A stretch of DNA of 64,000 nucleotides from Brevibacillus reuszeri (GCF_002897295.1 NZ_BEXF01000014.1:84593-148592), one strand, 5' to 3'; shown: positions 36,756-45,256, counted from the first letter of the stretch. The notes: generated by a model not told the origin, from the sequence alone. Program-made: numbers and translations.

Positions 36756-37646
36756 TTGAAACGAGCCAGATTAATCTACAATCCAAGCTCCGGCCGGGAG
36801 ATTGTGCGTCGGAGATTGCCAGATATTCTTGAGTTAATGGAATCGGCCGGATATGAAACGTCGTGCCATGCGACCAGAGGGGAGGATGATGCTACCGAGG
36901 AGGCTGCCCGTGCGGTTGCCCGCGGCTTTGATGTCATCGTCGCAGCTGGTGGTGACGGAACGATTTATGAAGTAGTAAACGGGATGGCGGAGCTAAAAGC
37001 CCGTCCATCGCTTGGAATCATCCCCTGCGGAACGAGCAACGATTTTGCCCGAGCCGTCGGTATACCTAAGTCAATCAGCCGTGCCACCGAGATTATTACC
37101 AACGGGAAAAAGCGCAAGATCGACCTGGGGCGGATCAACAACCGCTATTTTATCAATATCGCCGGGGGAGGCTCGCTGACTGACCTGACCTACGAAGTGC
37201 CGAGCAAGCTGAAAACCATGATCGGACAAATGGCGTATTACGTCAAAGGCTTGGAAAAACTGCCATCACTGCATCCCATCCGCGTCCGTCTGGAAACCCG
37301 CAAAGAGGTACTGCTGGATGAGGAAATCATGATCTTTCTCATTGCCAACAGCAACTCGGTTGGCGGCTTCGACAAGCTCGCACCGGATGCAGATTTGTCA
37401 GATGGAAAGCTGGATGTCATCGTAGTGAAAAAGACGAACATCGCAGAGTTTATTCGCTTGGCGACGCAGGCAGTACGCGGTGAGCATCTAAAAGACCCGA
37501 ACATTTTATATTTCCAAGCAGATTACATCAAGGCCACTTCACCAGGAGGAGAAACGGTACAGCTCAATCTGGACGGTGAGCATGGCGGGCAGCTGCCCTG
37601 CGTGGTAGAAGCGCTGCCTGGGCATATCGAGTTGTTCGTACCGTAG
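36756..37646 (+). CDS. dgkB: diacylglycerol kinase DgkB
   Basis: Soluble lipid kinase returning diacylglycerol, released by lipoteichoic acid synthesis, to phosphatidic acid. DAGK catalytic motif VIVAAGGDGTIYEVVNG, then IPCGTSNDFARA and the C-terminal lid LDGEHGGQLPCVV. A TTG start at 36756 gives MKRARLIYNPSSGREI, which matches known DgkB N-termini, and has AGAAGGG 7 nt upstream; an in-frame ATG at 36690 would add 22 unconserved residues. It precedes rlmCD as in Bacillus. Confidence 0.92.
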   Translation: MKRARLIYNPSSGREIVRRRLPDILELMESAGYETSCHATRGEDDATEEAARAVARGFDVIVAAGGDGTIYEVVNGMAELKARPSLGIIPCGTSNDFARAVGIPKSISRATEIITNGKKRKIDLGRINNRYFINIAGGGSLTDLTYEVPSKLKTMIGQMAYYVKGLEKLPSLHPIRVRLETRKEVLLDEEIMIFLIANSNSVGGFDKLAPDADLSDGKLDVIVVKKTNIAEFIRLATQAVRGEHLKDPNILYFQADYIKATSPGGETVQLNLDGEHGGQLPCVVEALPGHIELFVP

Positions 37647-37762
37647 GAAGATAGTAAAATGAATAGAACTAGCCGTGGGGATGCTGCAGAGCATCCCTCG
37701 CGTTCATCCTAGAGCGAAAAATAGCTTGGAATATAGATAGAAGACAAAAGGAGCAATAAATA

Positions 37763-39214
37763 GTGGCGAAGACAACAAAGAAGCGGCGCGGACCGCAAAA
37801 GGCAGCGAAAGTAGAGCTGGACGTCCCTGTGCGTGTCGGACAAACCGTGGAAGTGGAGATAACCGGACTAAACCATGAGGGAGCCGGGGTAGGTCGGGTT
37901 GAGGGATATACGCTTTTTGTAGATGGGGCACTTGCAGGAGAGCGTGTTCGTGCTCGCGTCGACCATGTGAAAAAGAACTTTGGCTTTGCCAAGCTGTCTG
38001 AGGTTGTGGAGGCGAGCGAGCATCGCTTCATGCCCCCTTGTCCGTTGTACGACCGGTGTGGCGGTTGTTCCTTGCAGCACCTCGCCTACGAGGAACAGCT
38101 GCGACACAAGCAGCAGATCGTTCGGGACAATCTGCGGCGCATCGGCGGCTTTTCAGTGGAGGGAGAAGGCGCGATTACCGTTCACCCGACACTCGGCATG
38201 AGCGATCCTTGGCGCTATCGCAACAAGGCACAGGTACCGATCGGCGAGGAAAACGGCGCATTGGTCGGTGGCTTTTACGCGGAAAAATCACACTCCATCA
38301 TCGATATGAACGAGTGCCTCATCCAGCATCAGGCCAATGACGATGCGGTTACTGCTGTGAAGAAAGCAGCAACCAAGCTGAATATTGCCCCATATGACGA
38401 GGTGCGTGGGACAGGCTTGCTGCGTCATGTCGTGGTCAAGGTAGGCGTGAAAACAGGCGAGGTCATGGTCGTGCTCGTGACGACAGAAGAGACCATTCCG
38501 CAGCGCGAGCAGCTGGTGGAAGCGATTCGCTCGCAGGTGACAGGTGTGGCGAGCATCGTACAAAATATCAACCCGGACAAAACCAACGTCATTTTCGGCA
38601 AAAAGACCGTCACGCTTTGGGGCAGTGATGTCATTTACGATTACATCGGACCGATTAAGTTTGCGATCTCGGCGCGTTCTTTTTATCAGGTCAATCCGGC
38701 GCAGACGGAAGTGCTGTATAACAAAACGCTGGAGTATGCAGGGGCGACGGGTACGGAAACCGTCATCGATGCGTATTGTGGTATCGGGACGATCTCGCTC
38801 TTTTTGGCACAGAAGTCGAAGCATGTGTATGGGGTAGAGATTGTGCCGGAGGCTATTGCTGATGCGAAACGTAATGCCGAGCTGAATGGGCTCGGTAATG
38901 CTACTTTTGAAGCGGGGCCTGCAGAGGTCGTGATTCCGGCGTGGAAAGAGAAAGGGATTCGGGCGGATGTGATTGTGGTCGACCCACCGCGTAAAGGCTG
39001 TGACGAGGCGTTGTTGATGACGATTTTGGAGATGCAGCCGGAGCGGGTGGTTTATGTGTCCTGTAATCCTTCGACGCTGGCAAGGGATTTGAAGGTGCTG
39101 GCGGAGCGGTATGAGGTGAAGGAAGTGCAGCCGGTGGATATGTTTCCGCATACGGGGCATGTTGAAAGTGTAGCTCTGTTATTGAGGAATGATACAGAAG
39201 AACGAAAAGCCTAG
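37763..39214 (+). CDS. rlmCD: 23S rRNA (uracil-5-)-methyltransferase RlmCD, 3' end replaced by element I
   Basis: SAM-dependent methylation of 23S rRNA uridines (U747/U1939-type), 483 residues. TRAM domain (about 15-75, GLNHEGAGVGRVEGYTLFV), iron-sulfur cysteines in CPLYDRCGGCSLQ, SAM region IDAYCGIGTISLFLA and the catalytic cysteine in VSCNPSTLARD. GTG start after AAGGAG. The last codons after PHTGHV (from 39163) derive from the integrated element, giving ESVALLLRNDTEERKA; the displaced alternative end is at 56545-56604. The open frame is intact, so the enzyme is probably still active. Confidence 0.95.
   Translation: MAKTTKKRRGPQKAAKVELDVPVRVGQTVEVEITGLNHEGAGVGRVEGYTLFVDGALAGERVRARVDHVKKNFGFAKLSEVVEASEHRFMPPCPLYDRCGGCSLQHLAYEEQLRHKQQIVRDNLRRIGGFSVEGEGAITVHPTLGMSDPWRYRNKAQVPIGEENGALVGGFYAEKSHSIIDMNECLIQHQANDDAVTAVKKAATKLNIAPYDEVRGTGLLRHVVVKVGVKTGEVMVVLVTTEETIPQREQLVEAIRSQVTGVASIVQNINPDKTNVIFGKKTVTLWGSDVIYDYIGPIKFAISARSFYQVNPAQTEVLYNKTLEYAGATGTETVIDAYCGIGTISLFLAQKSKHVYGVEIVPEAIADAKRNAELNGLGNATFEAGPAEVVIPAWKEKGIRADVIVVDPPRKGCDEALLMTILEMQPERVVYVSCNPSTLARDLKVLAERYEVKEVQPVDMFPHTGHVESVALLLRNDTEERKA
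39146..39162 (+). repeat. attL core of element I
   Basis: CCGCATACGGGGCATGT recurs exactly at 56545-56561 in the same orientation. Sequences on both sides of the core differ between copies, which marks the ends of a 17.4-kb integrated element targeting the rlmCD 3' end. Confidence 0.9.
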
Positions 39215-39284
39215 TTGCGATGCGTGTTTATGCGTTGGTACAGATTCGCCTAAAATGATGAAACAGACTCGTTTAGGTGGCGTT

Positions 39285-39302
39285 GTTGTAAAAGTGTTGT
39301 AA
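39285..39302. repeat. left integrase arm-type sites
   Basis: Two direct GTTGTAA heptamers at 39285-39291 and 39296-39302, 11 bp apart, 123 bp inside attL. The same paired arrangement occurs inside attR. The rest of 39215-39514 holds no gene; an imperfect CGCCTAAA/TTTAGGTGGCG hairpin lies at about 39248-39281. Confidence 0.6.
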
Positions 39303-39514
39303 ATGAAAAAAACTTAGGCTTCATCCCCCATTTTTGGGGTTTGATAATTACTCGTTTCCTTGGTGATCAAAACGCAACTTTGCGTTCTGTCGCAGCATCC
39401 GATCGTAATAAGGTATTACCAAGTAAGTAAACCCTTTTTCTATTGGCGATCTTTTACGATTGGCCGACCAGGTAATGACTATTTGCAAACAAAAAAAGCT
39501 GCGGGGAATTTTCC

Positions 39515-40699
39515 TCACAGCTTTTGTGTCTTTTTCGCCTGTAGAGTGAACAAGGACTCAAACTTATCAGCTGCAGCCTGGTCAGCGGAACGTAGAGCAT
39601 GGCCGTAAATGTTCATCGTAGTGGTAATGTTGCTATGTCCCAACCGCTCCGAAATAATCTTGGCATGCACTCCCTGGTTAATTAAAAGTGTAGCCGATGT
39701 GTGGCGTAGGTCATGGAATCGAATATACCGGAAACCATTCTTTTTGACGAAACCACGGAACCATAGATATGGCCGTTCATGATGGAATGGCTTACCATCT
39801 GGATGGGCGAATACAAAAAAACGGTCTCCGCCTTGCCACAGATCGCCCATGATGCCAATTTGCTCGTGAATATGCTTTTTGTACTCTCTCAGCTCCGCCA
39901 GAACAGAGGGAGGGACAGCCACTTTACGTTTGGAGCTTCTTGTTTTCGGTTCTTTTACGATAACTTCTCCTTTCAATGACAATGCGAGCGTTTGCTCTAC
40001 GTCAATAACGCCGCTTTCTAAGTCAATGTGCCTCCACTCAAGGCCAAGTAACTCACCTCGCCGAAGTCCAGTGGTAAGCGCAAGAGTAATCATAATTCTC
40101 CAGTGGAACGGTTCCGACTGCAGCGCTTGCAGTAGTGCTTGTACTTCCTGTTCATCGTAAGGAATGACCTTTTTGTATTCGACCTTTGGTTTCTGCACAT
40201 TGTCCGCGGGGTTACTGTTAATTATTTGCCACTCAACAGCCCGTTTCAGTACGTTTTTCAAAACTCGAAGGTGATATTCGATTGATCCGGTGGAGAGCTT
40301 GCCTTCTTGTCGGTCCTGTCGACCGCCATCCTTGCTGATCTGTTGAATGAAATCAACAATGTGCATAGGTTTGATATCTTCAAGGCGCAAATGCCCCAAG
40401 CTAGGCAGTATTCGGGTATCTAGGCACCTCAAATAGAGATTCAAGGTCTTTCGTGCCAAATGGTCTGGTGCATATTTTTCCTGCCATTCACTAACGAATG
40501 CTGCCAAGGTCATTTTTTGAGGAGAAATGTAAGCGCCGGCTTCTACTTCCTGCCGAAACTTTGCGTACTCGCTTTCGGCCTCGCGTTTTGTTCGACATTT
40601 GACTGTCTTAGTCGCTCGCTTGTACTTTCCATCGGCACCTCTTCCTAAGCTGACTGTAAGTAGCCACGAATCAGATCCCCGTTTTTGGATATTCGCCAT
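39515..40699 (-). CDS. int: tyrosine-recombinase integrase of element I
   Basis: Site-specific recombinase (394 residues) catalysing integration and excision between attP and the rlmCD site. An N-terminal arm-binding domain (1-60, GSDSWLLTVSLGRGADGKYKRA) leads to a core-binding SAM-like domain (65-170) and a catalytic domain. The latter has the active residues R in TGLRRGELLGL, H-x-x-R in HDLRHTSATLL, H in LGHSNITTTMNIYGH and the nucleophilic Tyr in that segment. ICEBs1/phage-type organisation. Its 3' end points to attL. RBS AAAGGAGT precedes the ATG. Confidence 0.96.
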   Translation of the reverse strand: MANIQKRGSDSWLLTVSLGRGADGKYKRATKTVKCRTKREAESEYAKFRQEVEAGAYISPQKMTLAAFVSEWQEKYAPDHLARKTLNLYLRCLDTRILPSLGHLRLEDIKPMHIVDFIQQISKDGGRQDRQEGKLSTGSIEYHLRVLKNVLKRAVEWQIINSNPADNVQKPKVEYKKVIPYDEQEVQALLQALQSEPFHWRIMITLALTTGLRRGELLGLEWRHIDLESGVIDVEQTLALSLKGEVIVKEPKTRSSKRKVAVPPSVLAELREYKKHIHEQIGIMGDLWQGGDRFFVFAHPDGKPFHHERPYLWFRGFVKKNGFRYIRFHDLRHTSATLLINQGVHAKIISERLGHSNITTTMNIYGHALRSADQAAADKFESLFTLQAKKTQKL

Positions 40700-40808
40700 G
40701 ATCGCTACTCCTTTCTTTTAACTCTAACCAGTGCAACGGTCCGTAACTTTAGATTTTCGCCTTTAGAAAGAATGATCAAATTCCCTATGGGCAAGGTTTT
40801 AGCAATTG

Positions 40809-40913
40809 ATAGGGACACAGGGACATGCTCAGGCACGCTAACAGGGACACTGAAAAACGCTCAAAACCATTGATATTACTGTATTTATAATATAGTGTCC
40901 CTAATGTCCCTAT
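40809..40913. repeat. AGGGACA inverted-repeat module 1
   Basis: AGGGACA at 40811-40817, 40819-40825 and 40843-40849 faces TGTCCCT at 40896-40902 and 40905-40911. The outer arms ATAGGGACA (40809-40817) and TGTCCCTAT (40905-40913) are perfectly complementary. No gene lies between 40700 and 41189. Candidate replication origin, recombination or regulatory site. Confidence 0.75.
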
Positions 40914-41000
40914 AATTTTATATATAAGAGTAAAAGCAGTGATATATAGGATAATTGAGAATGGATTGAGAAAATATATAGTTATCCATATGAGTTTTTG

Positions 41001-41110
41001 CTCAGGGACACGTGCACAGCAGGGACAAGCATCCGTTAAACCGTTGGTATTACTGAGTTTGTGGTGTGCCTGTTTAATGTGCCTGTAATCTTTTATGCGG
41101 TGTCCCTGAG
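41001..41110. repeat. AGGGACA inverted-repeat module 2
   Basis: Outer arms CTCAGGGACAC (41001-41011) and GTGTCCCTGAG (41100-41110) are perfect. A further AGGGACA lies at 41021-41027 and degenerate TGTGCCT at 41065-41071 and 41078-41084. The interior (CCGTTGGTATTACTG) resembles module 1 (CCATTGATATTACTG), so the two are diverged duplicates. Confidence 0.75.
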
Positions 41111-41189
41111 ATAACGAAAGTGTGAAAATGGATCTCCTAGGAGGCCCTTTAATGGCGGACTGTTGCCTTTTTGGATATTCATTCGAGTA

Positions 41190-41918
41190 TTACTTTTTGT
41201 CACGAAATGACCAGGCAAGCATATCCAGAACGTGTTGCCGTTCCTCTTTGGTGAGTAGGTGCCCATTGTAGGTTAGACCTTCTTCTTGAAGGATGAGCAA
41301 CAATTCCCCTTTGCGTCGATCCGCCTTTTCCTTAATTGCCGAAAACCTCATTCTGCCCTCTTCCGTAAAAATCATCAGGGCATCAAGCACTTTAAAGTAA
41401 TTTTCGTTCTCCGAATAAAAGCCGTCTCCGTTATCAATGTCTTCAGCGATCCTCTTAGGAAGCTCCTCGATCAAACCTTCCATTGTCTCCAAAAAGTCTT
41501 CTGGTGCGACTGGCAACCGATACTTTTCAATCCGGTCTGATAAATGTTCCTTTGCCTCGGGCTTAAAATCCCCTTCAAACAACAATTCCCGCCGAGCTGC
41601 CTTTAGATTTTCTCTCGACTTTTCGCTTATATCCAAGAGCGCTGACCTGTTTTTTTCTATATAAACATCTGTGGTGTAACCGGCTTCCTCGAACAATTTT
41701 AAATGTGATACTCCAAGGGTTCCCGCTAATGTTGTGAGAGTTTCTTTTTGGGGCTTTTGCGTCCCGTCTTCGATTCTGGACAATGTGGCTTGCGATATAC
41801 CGGATTCCTTGGCTAATTCCTTCTGTGATTTAAAACCAGCCGCTCTCCTTAGTCTCCGGAAGTAATCGCCGAAAGTCTCCTCATAGTGCCTTTCTAACAA
41901 ACAAAACACCACCTTCAT
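41190..41918 (-). CDS. CI-like repressor with XRE helix-turn-helix
   Basis: Probable lysogeny-type repressor of the element (about 242 residues). The XRE HTH spans about residues 18-72 (FGDYFRRLRRAAGFKSQKELAKESGISQATLSRIEDG in the frame, with the recognition helix SQATLSRI). The C-terminal 160 residues are charged and helical (EHLSDRIEKYRLPVAPEDF), without an S24 autoprotease or Zn-peptidase motif. The start is uncertain: ATG 41918 lacks a ribosome site, while a TTG at 41900 follows AAGGTGG. Divergent from the Cro-like gene over shared operators. Confidence 0.85.
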   Translation of the reverse strand: MKVVFCLLERHYEETFGDYFRRLRRAAGFKSQKELAKESGISQATLSRIEDGTQKPQKETLTTLAGTLGVSHLKLFEEAGYTTDVYIEKNRSALLDISEKSRENLKAARRELLFEGDFKPEAKEHLSDRIEKYRLPVAPEDFLETMEGLIEELPKRIAEDIDNGDGFYSENENYFKVLDALMIFTEEGRMRFSAIKEKADRRKGELLLILQEEGLTYNGHLLTKEERQHVLDMLAWSFRDKK

Positions 41919-41957
41919 TTGCAATCAGTTAGATAGAGTATAACCACAAAATGCTTC

Positions 41958-42037
41958 ATACGCAATTATATACGCATAAATTTGACATAGAATATATATG
42001 CGTGTTACCATAAAGTAGAAGCGAATATATATACGTG
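41958..42037. promoter_or_regulatory. CI/Cro operator region with divergent promoters
   Basis: Half-sites ATACGCA at 41958-41964 and 41970-41976, the perfect dyad ACGCATA (41972-41978)/TATGCGT (41997-42003) and a related ATACGTG at 42031-42037. The dyad spans a -35 TTGACA (41982-41987); a -10 like TACCAT (42006-42011) lies 18 bp on. The layout suits a genetic switch. Confidence 0.6.
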
Positions 42038-42051
42038 CTGGGAGGGGTCAA

Positions 42052-42297
42052 ATGAAAGTTAAAGTGAAGGATCTCTATCGGTTGAACGAACTGATCATTA
42101 TTCGGGGGATGAATAAGGCGGAATTTGCCAAGGCAATTGATTTATCTCCCACTATGACCGTTCAGATCACAAAGGGGGACAGGTCACCAAGTCCAAAGGC
42201 TGCCAAGCGAATAGTCGAGGTTCTGCAATGCGAATGGCATGACGTCTTTGAAGTCGTTAATGAACAAACTTCTTCAAGGGTAGCGTTAGCTAGGTAA
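42052..42297 (+). CDS. Cro-like XRE regulator
   Basis: An 81-residue helix-turn-helix protein, first gene of the rightward early operon. HTH at about 12-65 with MNKAEFAKAIDLSPTMTVQITKGDRSPSPKAAKRIVEVL. Strong ribosome site GGGAGGGG. Divergent from the CI-like gene, it probably represses that gene and favours excision or replication. It overlaps no other gene; the next starts 10 nt after. Confidence 0.88.
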   Translation: MKVKVKDLYRLNELIIIRGMNKAEFAKAIDLSPTMTVQITKGDRSPSPKAAKRIVEVLQCEWHDVFEVVNEQTSSRVALAR

Positions 42298-42307
42298 GGG
42301 GGGCGGC

Positions 42308-42493
42308 ATGATGGGGAAAATTGCACTGGAAAAGATTACACTGACTGTCGCTGAAGCAGCTGACCTGACCGGACTATCCAAGGCGTTTATTTATCGGCTG
42401 GTAGCCCGAGGAGAGATACCAAATAAGAAAGTGGGCCGCCTGATCCTTTTTCATCGTCCGACGATTGAAGCGTGGTTGCGTGGGGAGGAGTAA
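42308..42493 (+). CDS. excisionase-like small HTH protein
   Basis: A 61-residue MerR/HTH_17-type DNA-binding protein: LTVAEAADLTGLSKAFIYRLVARGEIPNKKVGR followed by the wing and IEAWLRGEE. Proteins of this form act as recombination directionality factors or as regulators in integrative elements. ATG after AAGGGGGG. Next to the Cro-like gene and 5 nt before the primase gene in the early operon. Confidence 0.85.
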   Translation: MMGKIALEKITLTVAEAADLTGLSKAFIYRLVARGEIPNKKVGRLILFHRPTIEAWLRGEE

Positions 42494-42498
42494 TTCCC

Positions 42499-43140
42499 GT
42501 GAAAGCTACATTGATGGAACTTATTAAAGATCGTCTAACGATTGAAGAAGCGTGCGAAATGGCAGGCATCCAATTGGGGAAAGGTCGTGGAAATACACGG
42601 ACAGCTCGTTGCCCTCTTCATGATGATGCAAGTCCATCATTCATCATCTACTTAGACAGCAATCGTTGGCGTTGCTTTAGTGGATGTGGGCACGGCGATG
42701 CGATTGACCTTCTTTCTCGGGTTTACGACATACCAATAAGTCAGACGCTTCATCGTATTGCGAATGATTTGGGGATTACGACATCAGAACAACAAGAGAG
42801 CGATCGGCAGAAACAACGGATCGAAAAGCAGCGGCAAGAGCGACAAAAAGCACAGGCTGATAAAGAGTTTGAATCGGCTGTCACGAAAGCAGTCCATTTC
42901 CTCAAATCCTTATCAGACGAATTGGACAAGCCAATACGTGCTTGCACAACGCCGTGGCAGGTCGAGAAATATGCCGATTACATACACCTAACGGCAAAGA
43001 TAGAGCGCATTTTGGATGACTTGGTAAGCGGCGAACGTCAAATACGCGAAAACGGTCTTCTGGCGGCGAGGAGGGTACTGTTTATTGTCAAAGAGGCTAG
43101 AGGAAAACAACGTGACATCGATAAAACAAAAACTGCATAA
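42499..43140 (+). CDS. CHC2 zinc-finger primase-like protein
   Basis: A 213-residue replication protein containing a CHC2 zinc finger like the N-terminus of DnaG: CPLHDDASPSF and WRCFSGCGHGDAIDLL (ligands Cys, His, Cys, Cys). The C-terminal half is a charged coiled helix; no TOPRIM domain is visible, so it probably recognises the template while another protein makes the primer. GTG start at 42499 has GGGGAGGAG 7 nt upstream. It overlaps the VapE-like gene by 29 nt, indicating coupled translation. Confidence 0.85.
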   Translation: MKATLMELIKDRLTIEEACEMAGIQLGKGRGNTRTARCPLHDDASPSFIIYLDSNRWRCFSGCGHGDAIDLLSRVYDIPISQTLHRIANDLGITTSEQQESDRQKQRIEKQRQERQKAQADKEFESAVTKAVHFLKSLSDELDKPIRACTTPWQVEKYADYIHLTAKIERILDDLVSGERQIRENGLLAARRVLFIVKEARGKQRDIDKTKTA

Positions 43141-44452
43141 AGCACTCCAAAAAAACAATCGTGGTCGCGTTTTGCAAAACGCCGCAAACATAATGTTTGT
43201 CCTGGACCACGACCCTGATCTAGCTGGATTTGCATATGACGAGTTCGCTGGCCGTGTACGAGTTACGGGGAAGTTGCCGTGGCGAGAAGTGGGGGATATG
43301 TCCGACTGGTCCAATCACGACTTTTCAATGTTGGCACTTTATCTTGACCGAACCTTTGATATTGTCAAGCAATCGATCATCGAAAACGGATGGACATATG
43401 CAGCTCGAAAACGGACATTTCACCCAGTTAAACAGTATTTGTCCTCTCTGAAGTGGGATGGAGTGAAACGAGCTGAAACCCTGTTGATTGACTATCTAGG
43501 GGCACCCGACACGCCGTATGTAAGAGCAATAACTCGGAAGACTCTTGCTGCAGCTGTTGCTAGAATCATGTGTCCAGGCATTAAATTTGACACTGTTCTT
43601 GTTCTTTACGGCTCTCAGGGGGTTGGTAAAAGCTGGCTGTTTAGGAAACTGGCAAAAGATTGGTTCACGGATTCTTTAACCAAGCTTGGCGGCAAAGAAG
43701 CTATGGAAACACTTCATGGAAAATGGATCATCGAACTTTCTGAGTTAGCATCCATGAAGAGATCAGAAATTGAGGAAGCAAAAATGTTTATCTCCTCGCC
43801 AGAAGATCATTACAGACCATCGTATGGGCGAATCGCCGAAACGTTCAAACGACAGTGCATATTTGTTGGAAGTACAAACCAACGAGACTTCCTTACAGAC
43901 AAAACCGGGAATAGGCGTTTCTTACCTGTAGAAGTTTCAGCGGAGAGGCGAAAATTTTTGATTGCGGAACTTACAGAAGATGTGGTCGACAAAGTTTGGT
44001 CTGAAGTAATGACGTTTTGGGAATCTGAGCCTTTGTTCTTGGATGGGGAAATGTTGCAAATTGCCGAAAATGAACGGAGCAGCTTCACTGAGGATGATCC
44101 GCTCAGCGGGAAGATTGAAGAGTTTCTAAGCCTAAAACTGCCGGCTGATTGGGAAAGTTATGACGTTTGGAAGCGAGTACGATTCTTTGAAGAAGGCGGA
44201 ATCGCTGAGAATGGCTCTCCTGGAACAGTTACACGCGAAAAGGTGTGTGCTATTGAAATCTGGCGAGAGATGCTTGGAGAGAGGAGAGACTTACCAGCTC
44301 ATCGACGGAGGCAGATTACGAGCATTTTGGACAATATGCCAGGATGGCAGAGATACAAGGGATCCAAGGAAGGAAAATTGCGATTCGGCAGTCTTTACGG
44401 AAAACAAATAGCCTATGTTCGGAGTGATTCTGATGAGGCGAAACGGTGTTAG
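43112..44452 (+). CDS. VapE/VirE-type AAA helicase
   Basis: Replicative helicase of the virulence-associated E family (446 residues), common in phages and phage-inducible islands. The P-loop YGSQGVGKSWLFRKLA, Walker B-like WIIELSELASM, sensor VGSTNQRDFLTDKTGNRRFLPV and the N-terminal WDGVKRAETLLIDYLG are family hallmarks. GTG at 43112 follows GAGGAAAA; a TTG 27 nt earlier is possible. Together with the CHC2 protein it forms the element's replication module, so the element may replicate after excision. Confidence 0.92.
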   Translation: MTSIKQKLHKALQKNNRGRVLQNAANIMFVLDHDPDLAGFAYDEFAGRVRVTGKLPWREVGDMSDWSNHDFSMLALYLDRTFDIVKQSIIENGWTYAARKRTFHPVKQYLSSLKWDGVKRAETLLIDYLGAPDTPYVRAITRKTLAAAVARIMCPGIKFDTVLVLYGSQGVGKSWLFRKLAKDWFTDSLTKLGGKEAMETLHGKWIIELSELASMKRSEIEEAKMFISSPEDHYRPSYGRIAETFKRQCIFVGSTNQRDFLTDKTGNRRFLPVEVSAERRKFLIAELTEDVVDKVWSEVMTFWESEPLFLDGEMLQIAENERSSFTEDDPLSGKIEEFLSLKLPADWESYDVWKRVRFFEEGGIAENGSPGTVTREKVCAIEIWREMLGERRDLPAHRRRQITSILDNMPGWQRYKGSKEGKLRFGSLYGKQIAYVRSDSDEAKRC

Positions 44453-44591
44453 CTCAAAAAGAAAAAAGAGCTAACCCGTAGTTAGCCCTAAAAGTGTGTA
44501 TCGACCAAAACAGGTGCGGTCGCATTCCGCATCTGAAAAAAACAATTCACTATGACCATTTTACTTTGGCAGTACGGCGCATTCAAGCAGG

Positions 44592-44617
44592 AAAAAAGGC
44601 CAACTAAGACGTTGGCC
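44592..44617 (-). terminator. minus-strand terminator-like hairpin with no gene
   Basis: GGCCAAC (44598-44604) pairs with GTTGGCC (44611-44617), and the A-run 44592-44597 gives a U-tract on the minus strand. All genes here run on the plus strand, so it may end an antisense or small RNA. Confidence 0.5.
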
Positions 44618-44670
44618 CATCTCCTCTGCATGTAAGATATCGAAAAAGTTGAAATGGAAGGACTGGTGTA

Positions 44671-45204
44671 ATGCAAATTTCGCTATCTTATGTAAATTTT
44701 ACCATAAAAGAACTGGAAACGCTAATGGGTAGCCTCACGATCCTGCTGGATACTCGGGAGCAATCAAACGGACACATTGTTCAGTACCTGGACTCGAAAC
44801 AGATTCCCTACAGGCAAAACAAATTGGATACGGGGGATTACAGCTGTGTGATTCCGCAAAATGTTGAGCTGGGGATCGTACGGGACATGTACCTTCCAGT
44901 AGCAATAGAGAGAAAAAACAGCATCGATGAGCTGGCGCAGTCGATTAAGGAGGAAAGGTTTGAAAGCGAGCTGATCCGTTCGCAAAAACTGGCCCACTTC
45001 CATCTTGTTGTAGAAGACAGTTACGAGAACTTGATAATGGGGAATTATCGTAGCCAGTACAAGCCTAAGGCTCTTCTAGGGAGGCTGAAATCCTTCGAAA
45101 CACGATATGGATTTTCTACAACTTTCATTCAGAAGAATTATGTCGGAAACTTCATCTTTCACCATCTGTATTATCTAGCTCGAAACAAACTCAAAGGTCA
45201 TTAG
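44671..45204 (+). CDS. ERCC4-domain nuclease
   Basis: A 177-residue XPF/ERCC4-type nuclease found in phages and mobile elements. The fold is marked by ILLDTREQSNGHIVQYLD, the acidic GDYSCV strand and the catalytic VAIERKNSIDELAQSIKEERFESEL (the ERK motif). It would cut branched or single/double-strand junction DNA during replication or packaging of the element. ATG with GGAAGGA upstream. It stands after a 218-nt gap that holds hairpins (GTTAGCTC/GAGCTAAC) but no gene. Confidence 0.9.
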   Translation: MQISLSYVNFTIKELETLMGSLTILLDTREQSNGHIVQYLDSKQIPYRQNKLDTGDYSCVIPQNVELGIVRDMYLPVAIERKNSIDELAQSIKEERFESELIRSQKLAHFHLVVEDSYENLIMGNYRSQYKPKALLGRLKSFETRYGFSTTFIQKNYVGNFIFHHLYYLARNKLKGH

Positions 45205-45256
45205 TGTTTTTAAGGGATGGGTGGGTGGGGATATCAACGAAAGGAAGTGAAGAAAT

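Noticed and set aside
37678..37697. Terminator between dgkB and rlmCD
   Set aside because: GGGATGCT/AGCATCCC is a good stem but has no T run; it may be only an mRNA hairpin.
39146..39162. tRNA gene as integration target
   Set aside because: No cloverleaf can be drawn at either core; the target is the rlmCD coding sequence. No tRNA or rRNA gene was seen in the window.
40809..41110. AGGGACA repeats as a CRISPR array
   Set aside because: The repeats are 7 bp, unevenly spaced and in both orientations; there are no 24-36 bp repeats with unique spacers and no cas genes.
44488..44676. Minus-strand 62-codon frame before the ERCC4 gene
   Set aside because: It contains the terminator hairpin itself and has no ribosome site or recognisable sequence.
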